Notes: generated from the letters alone by a model not told the origin. Positions 6,734 to 15,065 are shown, counted from the stretch's first letter. The stretch: 23,204 nt of DNA from an uncultured Eubacterium sp. (GCA_910579145.1 CAJTTQ010000044.1:1-23204), one strand, 5' to 3'. Made by a program: numbers and translations.

Positions 6734-7960
6734 CTAATATGACTGCTTCGCTGTCTCAAGAATGCTGTCAAAACATGGCTTTTGCTTATAATTTTCATCA
6801 AACAGGAGCGGATAACTCGTTTCTCCTTTAAATCCGGTAAGCCATGAAACATCATCGGTCAGTCCCCAAACGGTTACATTGGTGACATTTGCCTTTCCTG
6901 TCCGCTTTGCCCGCAAGATCGTCTCAAAAAACTCTTTGTAGCGCTCTGCCTGTTTCTGGTAACCTTCCTCTGAATCATCGGTATTGTGCATATCAATTTC
7001 GGTGAGCTGGATCTCTAGTCCGTCAAGCGTTCCATATTCCTCCAATGCTTCTTGCAGCATATCGGTGGATGGGTACCCCATATCCCAGTGGCTCTGCATT
7101 CCCATCCCGTCTACAAGCCCCTTCTCGTGAAGTCCCTTTAACAATTCCATGATCGTTTCCCGCTTTTCGGGTATGTACTCGTTATAATCATTATAAAACA
7201 GCTTCACATCCGGCGCGGCATATTTTCTCGCAAACGTGAACGCATCGGTAATATAGCTCTCGTCTCCGTAAATCTCATACCAGTTACTCTTCGTACGGTA
7301 ATTGTTATCATCGCCGACCGCCTCATTTACGACATCCCACGCATAGACTACGCCCGGGTACTTCTCCTGGCAGTATGTGAGTACTTTCTTGATGTACGTT
7401 TCCATCCTCTGTTTCATCGTCTCTTTGTCCACAAAACCTTTGGACGGCTCGTAGTCTTTGGAAAAGAACCACTCTGGTGTCTGATTGTGCCAGACGAGAC
7501 AGTGCCCGCGCAGCTTCAAGCCATGCTCCTGCGCAGTAGATAATATGCGGTCCAGCTCCTTCGTTTTGATCTCCGGCATGCCGTCCCCGTTTTTCTCCGT
7601 CGCCTGCCCATCCATCATAGCTTCCGGCTTCATCACGTTCTCCATCGTGATGCTGTTAAAATTTCTAGCGATAAATTCCATTTCTTCCTTGTCACCTAGG
7701 CTGCCGGAATTCACCGCTACCCCTATGGTAAAATCATTTTGAAACGCATCCCGTAAAACCGTGGCATTTTTAACCTCTTCCGCGACTGGCTGTCCGGCTG
7801 CCGCATCCTGCCTGGCTGCGGTCTGACCCGGAGCTTCTGCCGTTTCCTGGATAGCTGCCGGAGAAACGGTCCGGCTCTCTTTCTCTGTGCCGCATCCGAC
7901 TGCCAGCGCTGACGCCGCCGCCATCATCCCCCCTAAAGTTATCATTTTCTTCATCTTCAT
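6734..7960 (-). CDS. Endo-1,4-beta-xylanase, GH10 lipoprotein
   Basis: Secreted, membrane-anchored xylanase of 408 residues that cleaves internal beta-1,4 bonds of xylan with retention. The signal peptide ends with lipobox ALAVGC (C23), followed by an Ala/Gln/Glu-rich linker (30-65). The GH10 barrel spans about 67-405: NSITMENVMKPE (102-113), RGHCLVWHNQTPEW (151-164), acid/base E213 in WDVVNEAV, LFYNDYNEY (254-262), MQSHWDM, nucleophile E321 in LTEIDMH, and VTVWGLTDDVSWL. All catalytic residues are present. It is single-domain, with no carbohydrate-binding module. The start follows GAGGGAAAGA. No transporter or xylosidase is adjacent, so it is a stand-alone enzyme; the products may be imported by systems elsewhere. 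Confidence 0.95.
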   Translation of the reverse strand: MKMKKMITLGGMMAAASALAVGCGTEKESRTVSPAAIQETAEAPGQTAARQDAAAGQPVAEEVKNATVLRDAFQNDFTIGVAVNSGSLGDKEEMEFIARNFNSITMENVMKPEAMMDGQATEKNGDGMPEIKTKELDRILSTAQEHGLKLRGHCLVWHNQTPEWFFSKDYEPSKGFVDKETMKQRMETYIKKVLTYCQEKYPGVVYAWDVVNEAVGDDNNYRTKSNWYEIYGDESYITDAFTFARKYAAPDVKLFYNDYNEYIPEKRETIMELLKGLHEKGLVDGMGMQSHWDMGYPSTDMLQEALEEYGTLDGLEIQLTEIDMHNTDDSEEGYQKQAERYKEFFETILRAKRTGKANVTNVTVWGLTDDVSWLTGFKGETSYPLLFDENYKQKPCFDSILETAKQSY

Positions 7961-8146
7961 TCTTTCCCTCGTTTCTGCAGAGCAAACGTTTTTTCTCCTG
8001 TTCCTTCCTGCACTGCTTTTTACTTTTTAGCCATGCCAGGTGCGCCCCGGCTGCCTTGTTATCCTTGCTAACATTTTAACATACTAGAACAAAAAATGGA
8101 ATACGAATATGAGTTTTTTCTCTTCAATACGAAGAGAAGGAATCGG
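7961..8146. promoter_or_regulatory. Divergent region between xylanase and trpS
   Basis: The minus strand has an extended -10 like sequence TGTTAAAAT (core at 8073-8078) without a good -35. It could start a leader of about 110 bases for the xylanase gene. I found no convincing catabolite-repression site. Confidence 0.3.
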
Positions 8147-8175
8147 TTGACTTTTCCACAAAAAAACTATAAAAT
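8147..8175 (+). promoter_or_regulatory. trpS promoter
   Basis: -35 TTGACT (8147-8152) and -10 TAAAAT (8170-8175) with a 17-base spacer. The start codon is only 34 bases past the -10, so the leader is too short for a T-box. Confidence 0.7.
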
Positions 8176-8209
8176 TAGCATATATTAAGATCAAGAAAGG
8201 ATTTACAGG

Positions 8210-9253
8210 ATGAAAAAAATCATATTGACCGGTGACCGGCCGACCGGAAGACTGCATGTCGGACACTATGTCGGTTCATTAAAACAACGGGTGGAACTTC
8301 AAAACTCCGGCGAATTTGAGGAGATTTATATTATGATCGCCGATGCGCAGGCATTGACAGACAATTTTGATAACCCCGAAAAGGTGCGCAGTAATATTTC
8401 AGAAGTGGCGCTAGACTATATGTCATGCGGGCTGGACCCGGAAAAATCGAATTTATTTGTACAGTCATACGTTTCTGAGCTGACCGAGCTCACCTTTTAT
8501 TATATGAACCTTGTGACAGTTTCCCGTCTGAAACGGAATCCTACTGTCAAATCAGAGATCAGCCTGCGAGGCTTTAACACGAGTATCCCCGTGGGATTCT
8601 TTACGTATCCGATCAGCCAGACCGCTGACATTACAGCATTCAAGGCAACGATCGTGCCAGTCGGTGACGACCAGCTTCCGATGGTGGAGCAGGCCCGTGA
8701 GATCGTGCGCAGTTTCAACGCGACATATGACGATGTCCTGGTAGAACCAAAAGCGCTCCTACCCAACAATGAAGTCTGTATGCGTCTGCCCGGCACGGAC
8801 GGAAAAGCGAAAATGAGCAAATCACTCGGAAACTGTATCTATCTTTCCGATCATCCAGATGACATCCGCAAAAAAGTGATGAGCATGTATACCGATCCCG
8901 ACCATATCCGGCTGGAAGATCCGGGCAAGCTGGAGGGAAATACTGTCTTCACCTATCTGGACGCGTTCTGCCAAGATGTGCATTTTGAACACCATCTCCC
9001 AGACTATGCGTGTCTGGACGAATTAAAAGAACATTATACAAAAGGCGGCTTAGGAGACGTAAAAGTGAAAAAATTCCTCTATGCCGTTTTGATGGAGGAG
9101 CTTGAACCGATCCAGACGAAACGCCATGAACTGGAGCAGGATATTCCTGCTGTCATGGATATCCTCCACAAAGGAAGCATCCGCGCCAGGGAAAAAGCAT
9201 CCGCGACGCTTTCCGAAGTAAAACACGCGATGAAAATTGATTATTTTGATTGA
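8210..9253 (+). CDS. trpS: Tryptophan--tRNA ligase
   Basis: Class I aminoacyl-tRNA synthetase that charges tRNA-Trp; 347 residues, the usual length. The HIGH motif is HVGH (16-19) in ILTGDRPTGRLHVGHYVGS, and the KMSKS loop is at 201-205. The Trp-binding region includes YPISQTADITAFKATIVPVGDDQ (133-155). The ILTGDRPTG opening and the wording of the core resemble the TrpS form common in Lactobacillales and many Clostridia, not the B. subtilis housekeeping form. The gene stands alone with its own promoter. It has a weak AAAGGA site and no T-box, so tRNA-sensing control as in many Firmicutes is absent here. I cannot tell whether the genome has a second trpS. Confidence 0.97.
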   Translation: MKKIILTGDRPTGRLHVGHYVGSLKQRVELQNSGEFEEIYIMIADAQALTDNFDNPEKVRSNISEVALDYMSCGLDPEKSNLFVQSYVSELTELTFYYMNLVTVSRLKRNPTVKSEISLRGFNTSIPVGFFTYPISQTADITAFKATIVPVGDDQLPMVEQAREIVRSFNATYDDVLVEPKALLPNNEVCMRLPGTDGKAKMSKSLGNCIYLSDHPDDIRKKVMSMYTDPDHIRLEDPGKLEGNTVFTYLDAFCQDVHFEHHLPDYACLDELKEHYTKGGLGDVKVKKFLYAVLMEELEPIQTKRHELEQDIPAVMDILHKGSIRAREKASATLSEVKHAMKIDYFD

Positions 9254-9281
9254 TCGTCTGCTCCCTTTGATATGGATCCGG

Positions 9282-10649
9282 CTATCTGCCAGTATATTTT
9301 GGATAATCATAAGTATATCTCGCTTTGGTCGAATAACAACGGCTGAACAGCATCATCCGCTGCGCGATCTTTTCGGAATACCACGGATCGGTCGCGTACT
9401 GGTGATTCACATTGCTCGGGTTATATCGAAATTTAAAAATCGTATTCTGGCTCGGCACCGCACGGAAATAGCTGCTGCTTATAAATTGTGCGGCGCCGTA
9501 TATGGCCTTGTCAACCGTCGTCCATCCCTTGCGGTACGCATATGAAGTAGCGCCGGTTACCGGATCGGAATCATAGGCGTTGATCCCATATAAATTGTAC
9601 ACTTTTACTTTCTTTTTGATCTTCTTCGTGATAAATTTCCCATTCGAACGGGCATTGGAAGAAAGGGCCGCCCGGCTGATCGTATTCCCCCGCGCCAGTT
9701 TGCTCGTACCGTGCGCCGACTCTAAAAATGTCTGGGAAACGAAATACATCGGGTCGATACGATATTTCTTCGCCGCTGCCAGCATCACTTTTCCTTTGCC
9801 ATACAAAACGCTCCATTCCGGTCCATGTCCGATATTCTCGCAGGCATTTTTAATATAATAATCATAGGTAGATAAAAATTTCTCCTCGTCCACCTCCCGA
9901 TACCGGTCAAGGCGGAGGTATTGAAACCCATAAGAAGTATCTTTTTTCGGATCCACCAGCCGTTTGTACTCGGCGACATTGGCGCGCTTCGTACGCTTCT
10001 GCTGAAGGGCCGCGTACTGGCTGAGTGACCAGCGGTAGTTCGTATACGTCTTTTTCCCTACGAAGTTCAGAACCGGTTTTGACAGCTGGGCCACTAACAT
10101 ATCCTCATCCCACAGATAATTGATGCCGAGCGCCCTGACCACTTCCCGGAACGGTACGAGGATCGTCTTGGTTTTCGATTTTGTATATGTGGCCGACACC
10201 GGTGCGGCCGGGAGGGGTGTCGTCTGCTGATTGACCGTGATCGACGGATCATTCAGGTGCATGACGATAAATTTGTCATTTTTTGAAATCGTAATTTTCT
10301 TCTGCTTTTTTATGTATTTATATTCGGCTTTGATCCCCTGCTTGACAAATGTCTGCTTGATCGGCACCATTACCGTTCCATTTATGATGACGGCAGGCGT
10401 TTTATCGAGATTGATCCGTTTGGACTCGTACACGACCTTAACCTTTTCCCCCTGATAACGGTACTCCTGCCCGTCGATCGTATAGGGAACCCCTTTTCCA
10501 GATTTTACGCCGCCCGCCGCCGGCGCTGTCGTCGACTGGGTATTTTGCTGCACATCATACAGGGAAACGGCAGATACTTCCGCCGGAAACAGCCAGGGCA
10601 GCATACAAAAGCACAGAAACATGCCTGTTATTGATCGTAATCGTTTCAT
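9282..10649 (-). CDS. Secreted glucosaminidase-type autolysin with copper-amine-oxidase-like N domain
   Basis: Predicted exported peptidoglycan hydrolase of 455 residues. The signal peptide is about 1-28 (cut near VSA). Residues 60-190 resemble the beta-rich Cu_amine_oxidN1 domain found in many clostridial surface proteins (a name, not an oxidase activity), with the repeated VMVPIKQTF and ILVPFREVV segments. Residues 280-435 match the endo-beta-N-acetylglucosaminidase/lysozyme-like family. The probable catalytic E310 is in FLESAHGTSKLA, followed by YNLYGINAYD, then YGAAQFISSSYF. It would cut glycan strands during growth or division. The ATG at 10649 sits behind AGGAGG with ideal spacing; an upstream in-frame start at 10703 would spoil the signal peptide. 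It is head to head with the symporter gene and tail to tail with trpS, 28 bases away, with no obvious terminator between. Confidence 0.88.
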   Translation of the reverse strand: MKRLRSITGMFLCFCMLPWLFPAEVSAVSLYDVQQNTQSTTAPAAGGVKSGKGVPYTIDGQEYRYQGEKVKVVYESKRINLDKTPAVIINGTVMVPIKQTFVKQGIKAEYKYIKKQKKITISKNDKFIVMHLNDPSITVNQQTTPLPAAPVSATYTKSKTKTILVPFREVVRALGINYLWDEDMLVAQLSKPVLNFVGKKTYTNYRWSLSQYAALQQKRTKRANVAEYKRLVDPKKDTSYGFQYLRLDRYREVDEEKFLSTYDYYIKNACENIGHGPEWSVLYGKGKVMLAAAKKYRIDPMYFVSQTFLESAHGTSKLARGNTISRAALSSNARSNGKFITKKIKKKVKVYNLYGINAYDSDPVTGATSYAYRKGWTTVDKAIYGAAQFISSSYFRAVPSQNTIFKFRYNPSNVNHQYATDPWYSEKIAQRMMLFSRCYSTKARYTYDYPKYTGR

Positions 10650-10733
10650 ATCATTCCTCCTATAGAACATGTTTTTTTGTTCTTTTTCTTCTATGATACA
10701 CATATATATGGTAAAAAAATGGTTGCCGGATCA
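10650..10733. promoter_or_regulatory. Compact divergent promoter region, autolysin/symporter
   Basis: Only 84 bases separate two divergent genes. An inverted repeat agaaca (10664-10669) / tgttct (10678-10683) and -10-like TATGAT (10692-10697) and TATATA are visible, but no good -35. Shared control of both genes is possible but not shown. Confidence 0.35.
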
Positions 10734-12002
10734 ATGGATGTTATATCGAAAATTAACAATATAATGTGGGGTGGCCCCCTCCTCGTTTTTCTCTTAGGAT
10801 TACATATCTATTTTACTATAAAGACAAGATTTGTCCAGCGAAATTTAGGGAAAGCCCTGAAATATTCGGTGGAAGGGGATTCCTCGGGCGGCATGAGTGC
10901 GTTCGGCACACTGACGACAACGCTGGCCGCGACTCTCGGTACCGGAAATATCATCGGCGTGTCCACCGCTGTCTATTTGGGCGGCCCGGGCGGTGTGTTC
11001 TGGTGCTGGGCTACCGGACTGCTCGGCATGGCAACCACATACGCGGAGACCCGTCTTTCGTGCCTGTACCGCAAAAAGACAGCGGACGGCGGCCATGCGG
11101 GCGGCATGATGTATGTCCTCGAACAGGCACTCGGAAAACGCTGGATCGCTTTCGTGTACAGTTTCGTCATATGCCTGTCCGCTTTTTGTGCCGGCTGCAC
11201 CACACAGTCCAACGCGATTTCCGAAACGTGCCTGGACGTCTGGGGCATTCCCAAATGGGTGGCTGGGATCGCCGTAGCTCTTCCCGTGGGGCTCGTCATC
11301 CTGCAGGGTGTCAAATGGATCGAACAGGTGTGCATGACACTCGTGCCCTGCATGGCATTATTATTTTTAGGCGGCTGTGCCGCTTATATCCTTTTGAACG
11401 CCTCCTTATTTCCGGAAGCCATGCGCACCATTATGAAATGTGCATGCAGTACCCGTTCGTTTCTCGGTGGAACGGTAGGTTTTACCGCCGGTATGGCCAT
11501 ACGCTACGGTGTGGCAAGAGGTCTTTTTACAAACGAAGCCGGACTCGGCACATCAGGCATTGCGGCAGCTTCCGGCTCCGAGAAAATTTCACCCGAAAAA
11601 CAGGGACTCATTTCCATGACAGCTACTTTTTGGGACACCGTCGTTATGTGCGCCATCACGGGAATCGTCGTCGTCATGTTCGTCATACAAAACGAGAACG
11701 CCCTAAAAGAGATTTCTGCCGGACTTTTAGTAAAAGGAGCCTTTGGGACGCTGCCGCTGTTTGGAGAAGAACTCATCGCCATCGCCACACTGATCGGATG
11801 GTCCTATTTCGGCCAGGTCGCCGCGGAATACATGGGCGGGCAGGATTTATTAAAAAAGTACCAGTATATCTATGTCATTATGATCTTTGCCGGCGCCGTG
11901 ATGCCGATGGGGATCGTCTGGGAACTGACAGACTTCATCAACATATTCATACTGATCCCGTCTGCCTATGCCCTCATCCGATGCAGAAAAAAGCTGTTTT
12001 AA
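10734..12002 (+). CDS. Amino acid:cation symporter, AGCS family (sodium:alanine type)
   Basis: Membrane transporter of 422 residues with about 11 hydrophobic segments. It imports alanine or glycine with sodium or protons in known family members. Family motifs are WGGPLLVFLLGLHIYFTIKT near the N-terminus, then ATLGTGNIIGVSTAVYLGGPGGVFW (about 65-89), ATTYAETRLSCLYR, GVARGLFTNEAGLGTS, and ATFWDTVVMCAITG. The protein is rich in Cys (several in TM segments such as CLSAFCAGC), unlike most family members I recall. The ATG at 10734 was chosen because it starts the conserved MDVI...NNIMWG block; ATG 10719 is an alternative and neither has a strong ribosome binding site. It lies before ddl, which uses D-alanine, so alanine supply for the wall is an attractive but unproven role. 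Confidence 0.92.
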   Translation: MDVISKINNIMWGGPLLVFLLGLHIYFTIKTRFVQRNLGKALKYSVEGDSSGGMSAFGTLTTTLAATLGTGNIIGVSTAVYLGGPGGVFWCWATGLLGMATTYAETRLSCLYRKKTADGGHAGGMMYVLEQALGKRWIAFVYSFVICLSAFCAGCTTQSNAISETCLDVWGIPKWVAGIAVALPVGLVILQGVKWIEQVCMTLVPCMALLFLGGCAAYILLNASLFPEAMRTIMKCACSTRSFLGGTVGFTAGMAIRYGVARGLFTNEAGLGTSGIAAASGSEKISPEKQGLISMTATFWDTVVMCAITGIVVVMFVIQNENALKEISAGLLVKGAFGTLPLFGEELIAIATLIGWSYFGQVAAEYMGGQDLLKKYQYIYVIMIFAGAVMPMGIVWELTDFINIFILIPSAYALIRCRKKLF

Positions 12003-12023
12003 CAAAAAAGAGACGAAAACATA

Positions 12024-12052
12024 TTGTGATATATCCATTTTCATAGTACAAT
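12024..12052 (+). promoter_or_regulatory. ddl operon promoter
   Basis: -35 TTGTGA (12024-12029) and -10 TACAAT (12047-12052) with a 17-base spacer. The leader is about 33 bases. It probably drives ddl through trxA. Confidence 0.75.
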
Positions 12053-12091
12053 ATAAAAGATAATTCTTTCTTTATAGAAATGGAGGCTATC

Positions 12092-13156
12092 ATGAAAAAG
12101 AAAGTAGCAGTTATTTTCGGCGGAATCTCCTCGGAGCATGAGGTTTCCTGCCGATCGGTCATAAATATAGCAAATGGTTTTGAAAAAGAAAAGTATGAAC
12201 TTCGATTCATCGGCATCACAAAAGAAGGCAAATGGCTTCTCGTCGATGATATGTCCCGCATCGCTGACGACAGCTGGCGAAACAGCGCCACCACCGCCAT
12301 CCTTTCCCCTGACCGGCAGCGGCCCGGCATACTTATCCTAAAAGAGGATACATACGAGTATGAAAAAATAGACGTCATCTTTCCCGCGCTGCATGGCACA
12401 TTCGGAGAAGACGGCACAGTTCAGGGACTGTTTGAACTATCCGGCATCCCTTATGTGGGATCCGATGTACTAGGCTCAGCCGTCGGGATGGATAAGATCT
12501 CCACAAAAGTTTTTGTAGACCGGCTCGGCATCCGGCAGGCGCGGTATGTCGCGGACACCGCGAAGGACTGCCGGGAAATGGAAAAAACGATAAGGAATAC
12601 AGAAGAAACGTTATCCTATCCCGTATTCGTAAAACCATCTAACGCCGGCTCTTCGTGCGGTGTCAGCAAAGCGTGTGACAGAGCCGAACTCGAACAGGCC
12701 ATCCGTCTGGCAAAACAATTTGACAGCCGCGTCCTGATCGAAGAGATGATCGTCGGCCACGAGGTCGAATGCGGCGTACTCGGCGGAACTGACATCGAGG
12801 CATCCAGAGTGGGGGAAGTACTGGCAGCAGCAGACTTTTATGATTATGAAGCAAAATACAACAACCCGGCATCAAAAACTGTGATTGATCCGGCCGGCAT
12901 CCCAGCCGCAGTCAAAGAAAAAGTCCGGGCAGATGCCCTCGCGATCTTCCGGGCCGTCGGCGCTTACGGCCTGTCACGGGTCGACTTCTTTATCGAAGCG
13001 GATACAAATGAAGTCGTATTCAATGAGATCAACACGCTCCCGGGATTTACTAATATCAGCATGTACCCACTTCTGTGGGCCGATATGGGACTGACGACAG
13101 CCGAATTGATCGACCGTCTGGTCGAAACATCGTTCGAGCGCAAAGAAATAGAATGA
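12092..13156 (+). CDS. ddl: D-alanine--D-alanine ligase
   Basis: ATP-grasp enzyme that joins two D-alanines for the peptidoglycan pentapeptide; cytoplasmic, 354 residues. Motifs are FGGISSEHEVS (9-19), FPALHGTFGEDGTVQGLFEL, the ATP-grasp VFVKPSNAGSSCGVSK, LIEEMIVGHEVECGVLG, the omega loop FYDYEAKYNNP, and the Mg-binding NEINTLPGFT. The loop Tyr in AKY fits D-Ala-D-Ala specificity, not the lactate-type ligases that have Phe there, though some VanG-type enzymes look similar. ATG 12092 follows GGAGGCTATC; the in-frame ATG at 12080 is part of that binding site. First gene of a run that includes dapF, another wall-precursor gene. No other van genes are nearby, so a resistance role is unlikely. Confidence 0.95.
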   Translation: MKKKVAVIFGGISSEHEVSCRSVINIANGFEKEKYELRFIGITKEGKWLLVDDMSRIADDSWRNSATTAILSPDRQRPGILILKEDTYEYEKIDVIFPALHGTFGEDGTVQGLFELSGIPYVGSDVLGSAVGMDKISTKVFVDRLGIRQARYVADTAKDCREMEKTIRNTEETLSYPVFVKPSNAGSSCGVSKACDRAELEQAIRLAKQFDSRVLIEEMIVGHEVECGVLGGTDIEASRVGEVLAAADFYDYEAKYNNPASKTVIDPAGIPAAVKEKVRADALAIFRAVGAYGLSRVDFFIEADTNEVVFNEINTLPGFTNISMYPLLWADMGLTTAELIDRLVETSFERKEIE

Positions 13157-13184
13157 ATGTAAAACAAAGAGAAGGGGAAAACTA

Positions 13185-13628
13185 ATGAAAACGGAAGTGA
13201 AAATTTCCATACGCGGGATTCAGGACAGTGCCAAAGACGATTCCGTCGAAGTCGTTTCTCTCGGCGAAATGCAGGAAAAGGACGGTCAGATTTATATTTC
13301 GTATGAGGAAGGCGCCGATGCCGCATCCGGTATGGACTGCGATATCGTGACGAGCCTTCTGAAGATCCATCCGAAACAGGTTGAAATCATTAAAAAAGGT
13401 GCTGCAGAGACACATATGGTCTTCGTTCAGGATAAAGATACGATTTCTTATTATTCCACCCCGTTTGGGGAGATGGAGGTGACGATCCATACAAACCGGC
13501 TGGAACAGATGGAAACCGAACATGGATTTCAGATCCTTTTACAATATACGCTGGAAATCAATACCGCCCACGTATCCGACTGCAGCGTGGAGATACGGGT
13601 GGAACGCATGAATAGAAAGGAAGCGTGA
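13185..13628 (+). CDS. DUF1934 family protein (YwiB-like)
   Basis: 147-residue cytoplasmic protein resembling the DUF1934/YwiB family, which folds as a calycin-like beta barrel and has no established function. Visible family features are KISIRGIQ near the start, QIYISYEE (36-43), a central ILKIHP-type strand then VEIIKKGAAETHMVF, YYSTPFGEMEVTIHT (89-103) and ILLQYTLEINTAHVSDC near the end. It sits between ddl and dapF, 28 bases after ddl, and its stop overlaps an in-frame upstream GTG of dapF. In many Firmicutes this family lies near argS or pyrG; here it sits with wall-precursor genes. No signal or membrane segment is seen. The family assignment is good and the role is unknown. Confidence 0.85.
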   Translation: MKTEVKISIRGIQDSAKDDSVEVVSLGEMQEKDGQIYISYEEGADAASGMDCDIVTSLLKIHPKQVEIIKKGAAETHMVFVQDKDTISYYSTPFGEMEVTIHTNRLEQMETEHGFQILLQYTLEINTAHVSDCSVEIRVERMNRKEA

Positions 13629-13633
13629 CCGCT

Positions 13634-14479
13634 ATGCCGAAACTAAAATTTACGAAAATGCACGGCACCGGCAATGATTATGTATATGTCGATCTTTTTC
13701 ATCAAACGCTTGACTGCCCATCAGAACTATCGGTAAAAATCAGCGACCGCCACTTTGGCATCGGCTCAGACGGACTGATCTGCATCGCCCCGTCCGAAAC
13801 CGCGGACTGCCGCATGATCATGTTTAACGCGGACGGCTCCGAGGGCGCCATGTGCGGAAACGGCATCCGCTGTGTCGCAAAATACGCCTACGAACACGGC
13901 CTGGCAGCAAAAGAACATTTGTCAATCGAGACGAAAAGCGGCATAAAGCATCTAAACCTTACCGTAGAAAACGGATGCGTCACTTACGTGGAAGTAAATA
14001 TGGGGCAGGCAATTTTGAAACCGTCCGACATTCCCGTCCGTGCCGAGGGGAATGATTTTATCGCCCAGACGATCGAGGTAGATGGAACATCTTATTCTGC
14101 CACCTGCGTTTCGATGGGAAACCCCCACTGTATCGTATTTATGGATCACATCGACGAACTTGACCTCACAAAGACCGGCCCGTCCTTTGAACACCATCCA
14201 TGGTTTCCTGACCGGATCAATACCGAATTTGTCGAAGTCATTGACCGAAAGACCATCAAAATGCGCGTGTGGGAGCGCGGCTCTGGAGAGACGATCTCCT
14301 GCGGGACCGGCACCTGTGCCGCCACCGTCGCCTCCGTGCTGAACGGATACTGTGACCAGGATACCGAAATTGAAGTGCGGATCCGGGGCGGCGTACTCTA
14401 CGATACATACCTGGAAAACGGGGAGGTTCTTATGAAAGGACCTGCCACAGAAGTTTTTCAGGGAGAGATCAGCATATAA
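13634..14479 (+). CDS. dapF: Diaminopimelate epimerase
   Basis: Cofactor-free racemase that turns LL-diaminopimelate into meso-diaminopimelate for lysine and peptidoglycan cross-links. It has 281 residues, the usual length. The two catalytic cysteines are C74 in NADGSEGAMCGNGIRC and C223 in ERGSGETISCGTGTCA. The start KFTKMHGTGNDYV and the mid motif SMGNPHCIVF are also present. ATG 13634 was preferred over GTG 13625, which overlaps the stop of the preceding gene and lies too close to the AAAGGA site. Its presence beside ddl suggests wall-precursor supply, with DAP-type peptidoglycan likely but not proven. Confidence 0.97.
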   Translation: MPKLKFTKMHGTGNDYVYVDLFHQTLDCPSELSVKISDRHFGIGSDGLICIAPSETADCRMIMFNADGSEGAMCGNGIRCVAKYAYEHGLAAKEHLSIETKSGIKHLNLTVENGCVTYVEVNMGQAILKPSDIPVRAEGNDFIAQTIEVDGTSYSATCVSMGNPHCIVFMDHIDELDLTKTGPSFEHHPWFPDRINTEFVEVIDRKTIKMRVWERGSGETISCGTGTCAATVASVLNGYCDQDTEIEVRIRGGVLYDTYLENGEVLMKGPATEVFQGEISI

Positions 14480-14494
14480 AGGAGGGCAATCGTC

Positions 14495-14704
14495 ATGGCA
14501 ATTCGTTTAAACGAGGACAAGGACGTCGTAGACCGCGTCAAAGAAGGCCTTCGGGCAAGAAATGGCTATTGTCCCTGCGTACTTCAGATGAGTGAGGATA
14601 CAAAATGTATGTGCAAGGAATTCCGGGAACAGATCGCCGATCCAGACTTTGAGGGATACTGCCACTGCATGTTGTATTATAAAGAAAAAGAAAACGCGGA
14701 GTAA
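14495..14704 (+). CDS. Ferredoxin-thioredoxin reductase catalytic-subunit-like protein
   Basis: 69-residue cytoplasmic protein with six cysteines in three CxC pairs: CPC (26-28), CMC (38-40) and CHC (56-58). In ferredoxin:thioredoxin reductase the catalytic chain uses CPC, CPC and CHC to hold a [4Fe-4S] cluster next to an active disulfide. CPC and CHC are matched, the middle pair has Met for Pro, and the spacing between pairs (9 and 15 residues) differs from the plant enzyme (about 16 and 8). It starts behind AAGGAGGG, 15 bases after dapF, and is followed by thioredoxin 32 bases later, so it may reduce that thioredoxin using ferredoxin electrons. The usual variable (alpha) subunit is not in the window. 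An iron-sulfur or zinc protein of another type cannot be excluded. Confidence 0.75.
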   Translation: MAIRLNEDKDVVDRVKEGLRARNGYCPCVLQMSEDTKCMCKEFREQIADPDFEGYCHCMLYYKEKENAE

Positions 14705-14736
14705 ACAATGTCCACTTCGCAGAAAAGAGGTAAGAT

Positions 14737-15057
14737 ATGGCAGTCATTGAACTAAATGATAACAATTTTGAGGAGAAAGTCCTGCAATCCGACAAACCGG
14801 TATTGGTTGATTTTTGGGCGGTCTGGTGCGGCCCGTGCAGCATGATGTCACCCCTGGTTGACGAGGTCGCCGAGGATCTGGAAGGACGTCTCATCGTCGG
14901 TAAACTCAACTGCGACGAGAGTATGAAAACGGCTCAAAAGTATGGGATTACCGGTATTCCGGCGTTTTTACTCTACAAGGACGGAGAAGTCGTGCAAAAG
15001 GTAATGGGCGCGATGCCAAAAGGGGAATTGATCGCCGCAGTCGAGAAATTTCTTTAA
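14737..15057 (+). CDS. trxA: Thioredoxin
   Basis: Small disulfide reductase of 106 residues with the standard single thioredoxin fold. Active site WCGPC is in VDFWAVWCGPCSMM (28-41), with the conserved D in LVDFWA, cis-proline in GIPAF, and the GAMPKGEL end. The binding site AGAGGTAAGAT precedes ATG. It is last in the ddl-to-trxA run and directly follows the FTR-like gene, its likely electron donor. No trxB is next to it. A strong terminator follows. Confidence 0.96.
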   Translation: MAVIELNDNNFEEKVLQSDKPVLVDFWAVWCGPCSMMSPLVDEVAEDLEGRLIVGKLNCDESMKTAQKYGITGIPAFLLYKDGEVVQKVMGAMPKGELIAAVEKFL

Positions 15058-15065
15058 AAACGATT

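Noticed and set aside
8176..8209. T-box riboswitch ahead of trpS
   Set aside because: A good promoter leaves only about 30 bases of leader, and no T-box sequence is visible.
10766..12046. Long plus-strand open frame overlapping the symporter
   Set aside because: It is in another frame of a clear AGCS gene, is very rich in Arg and His with no domain or signal, and fits a shadow of GC-rich codons.
12080..12091. ATG at 12080 as ddl start
   Set aside because: It overlaps the GGAGG binding site of the ATG at 12092.
12092..13156. A vancomycin-resistance ligase
   Set aside because: The omega loop keeps AKY with Tyr and there are no vanH, vanX, vanT or vanXY type genes around it.
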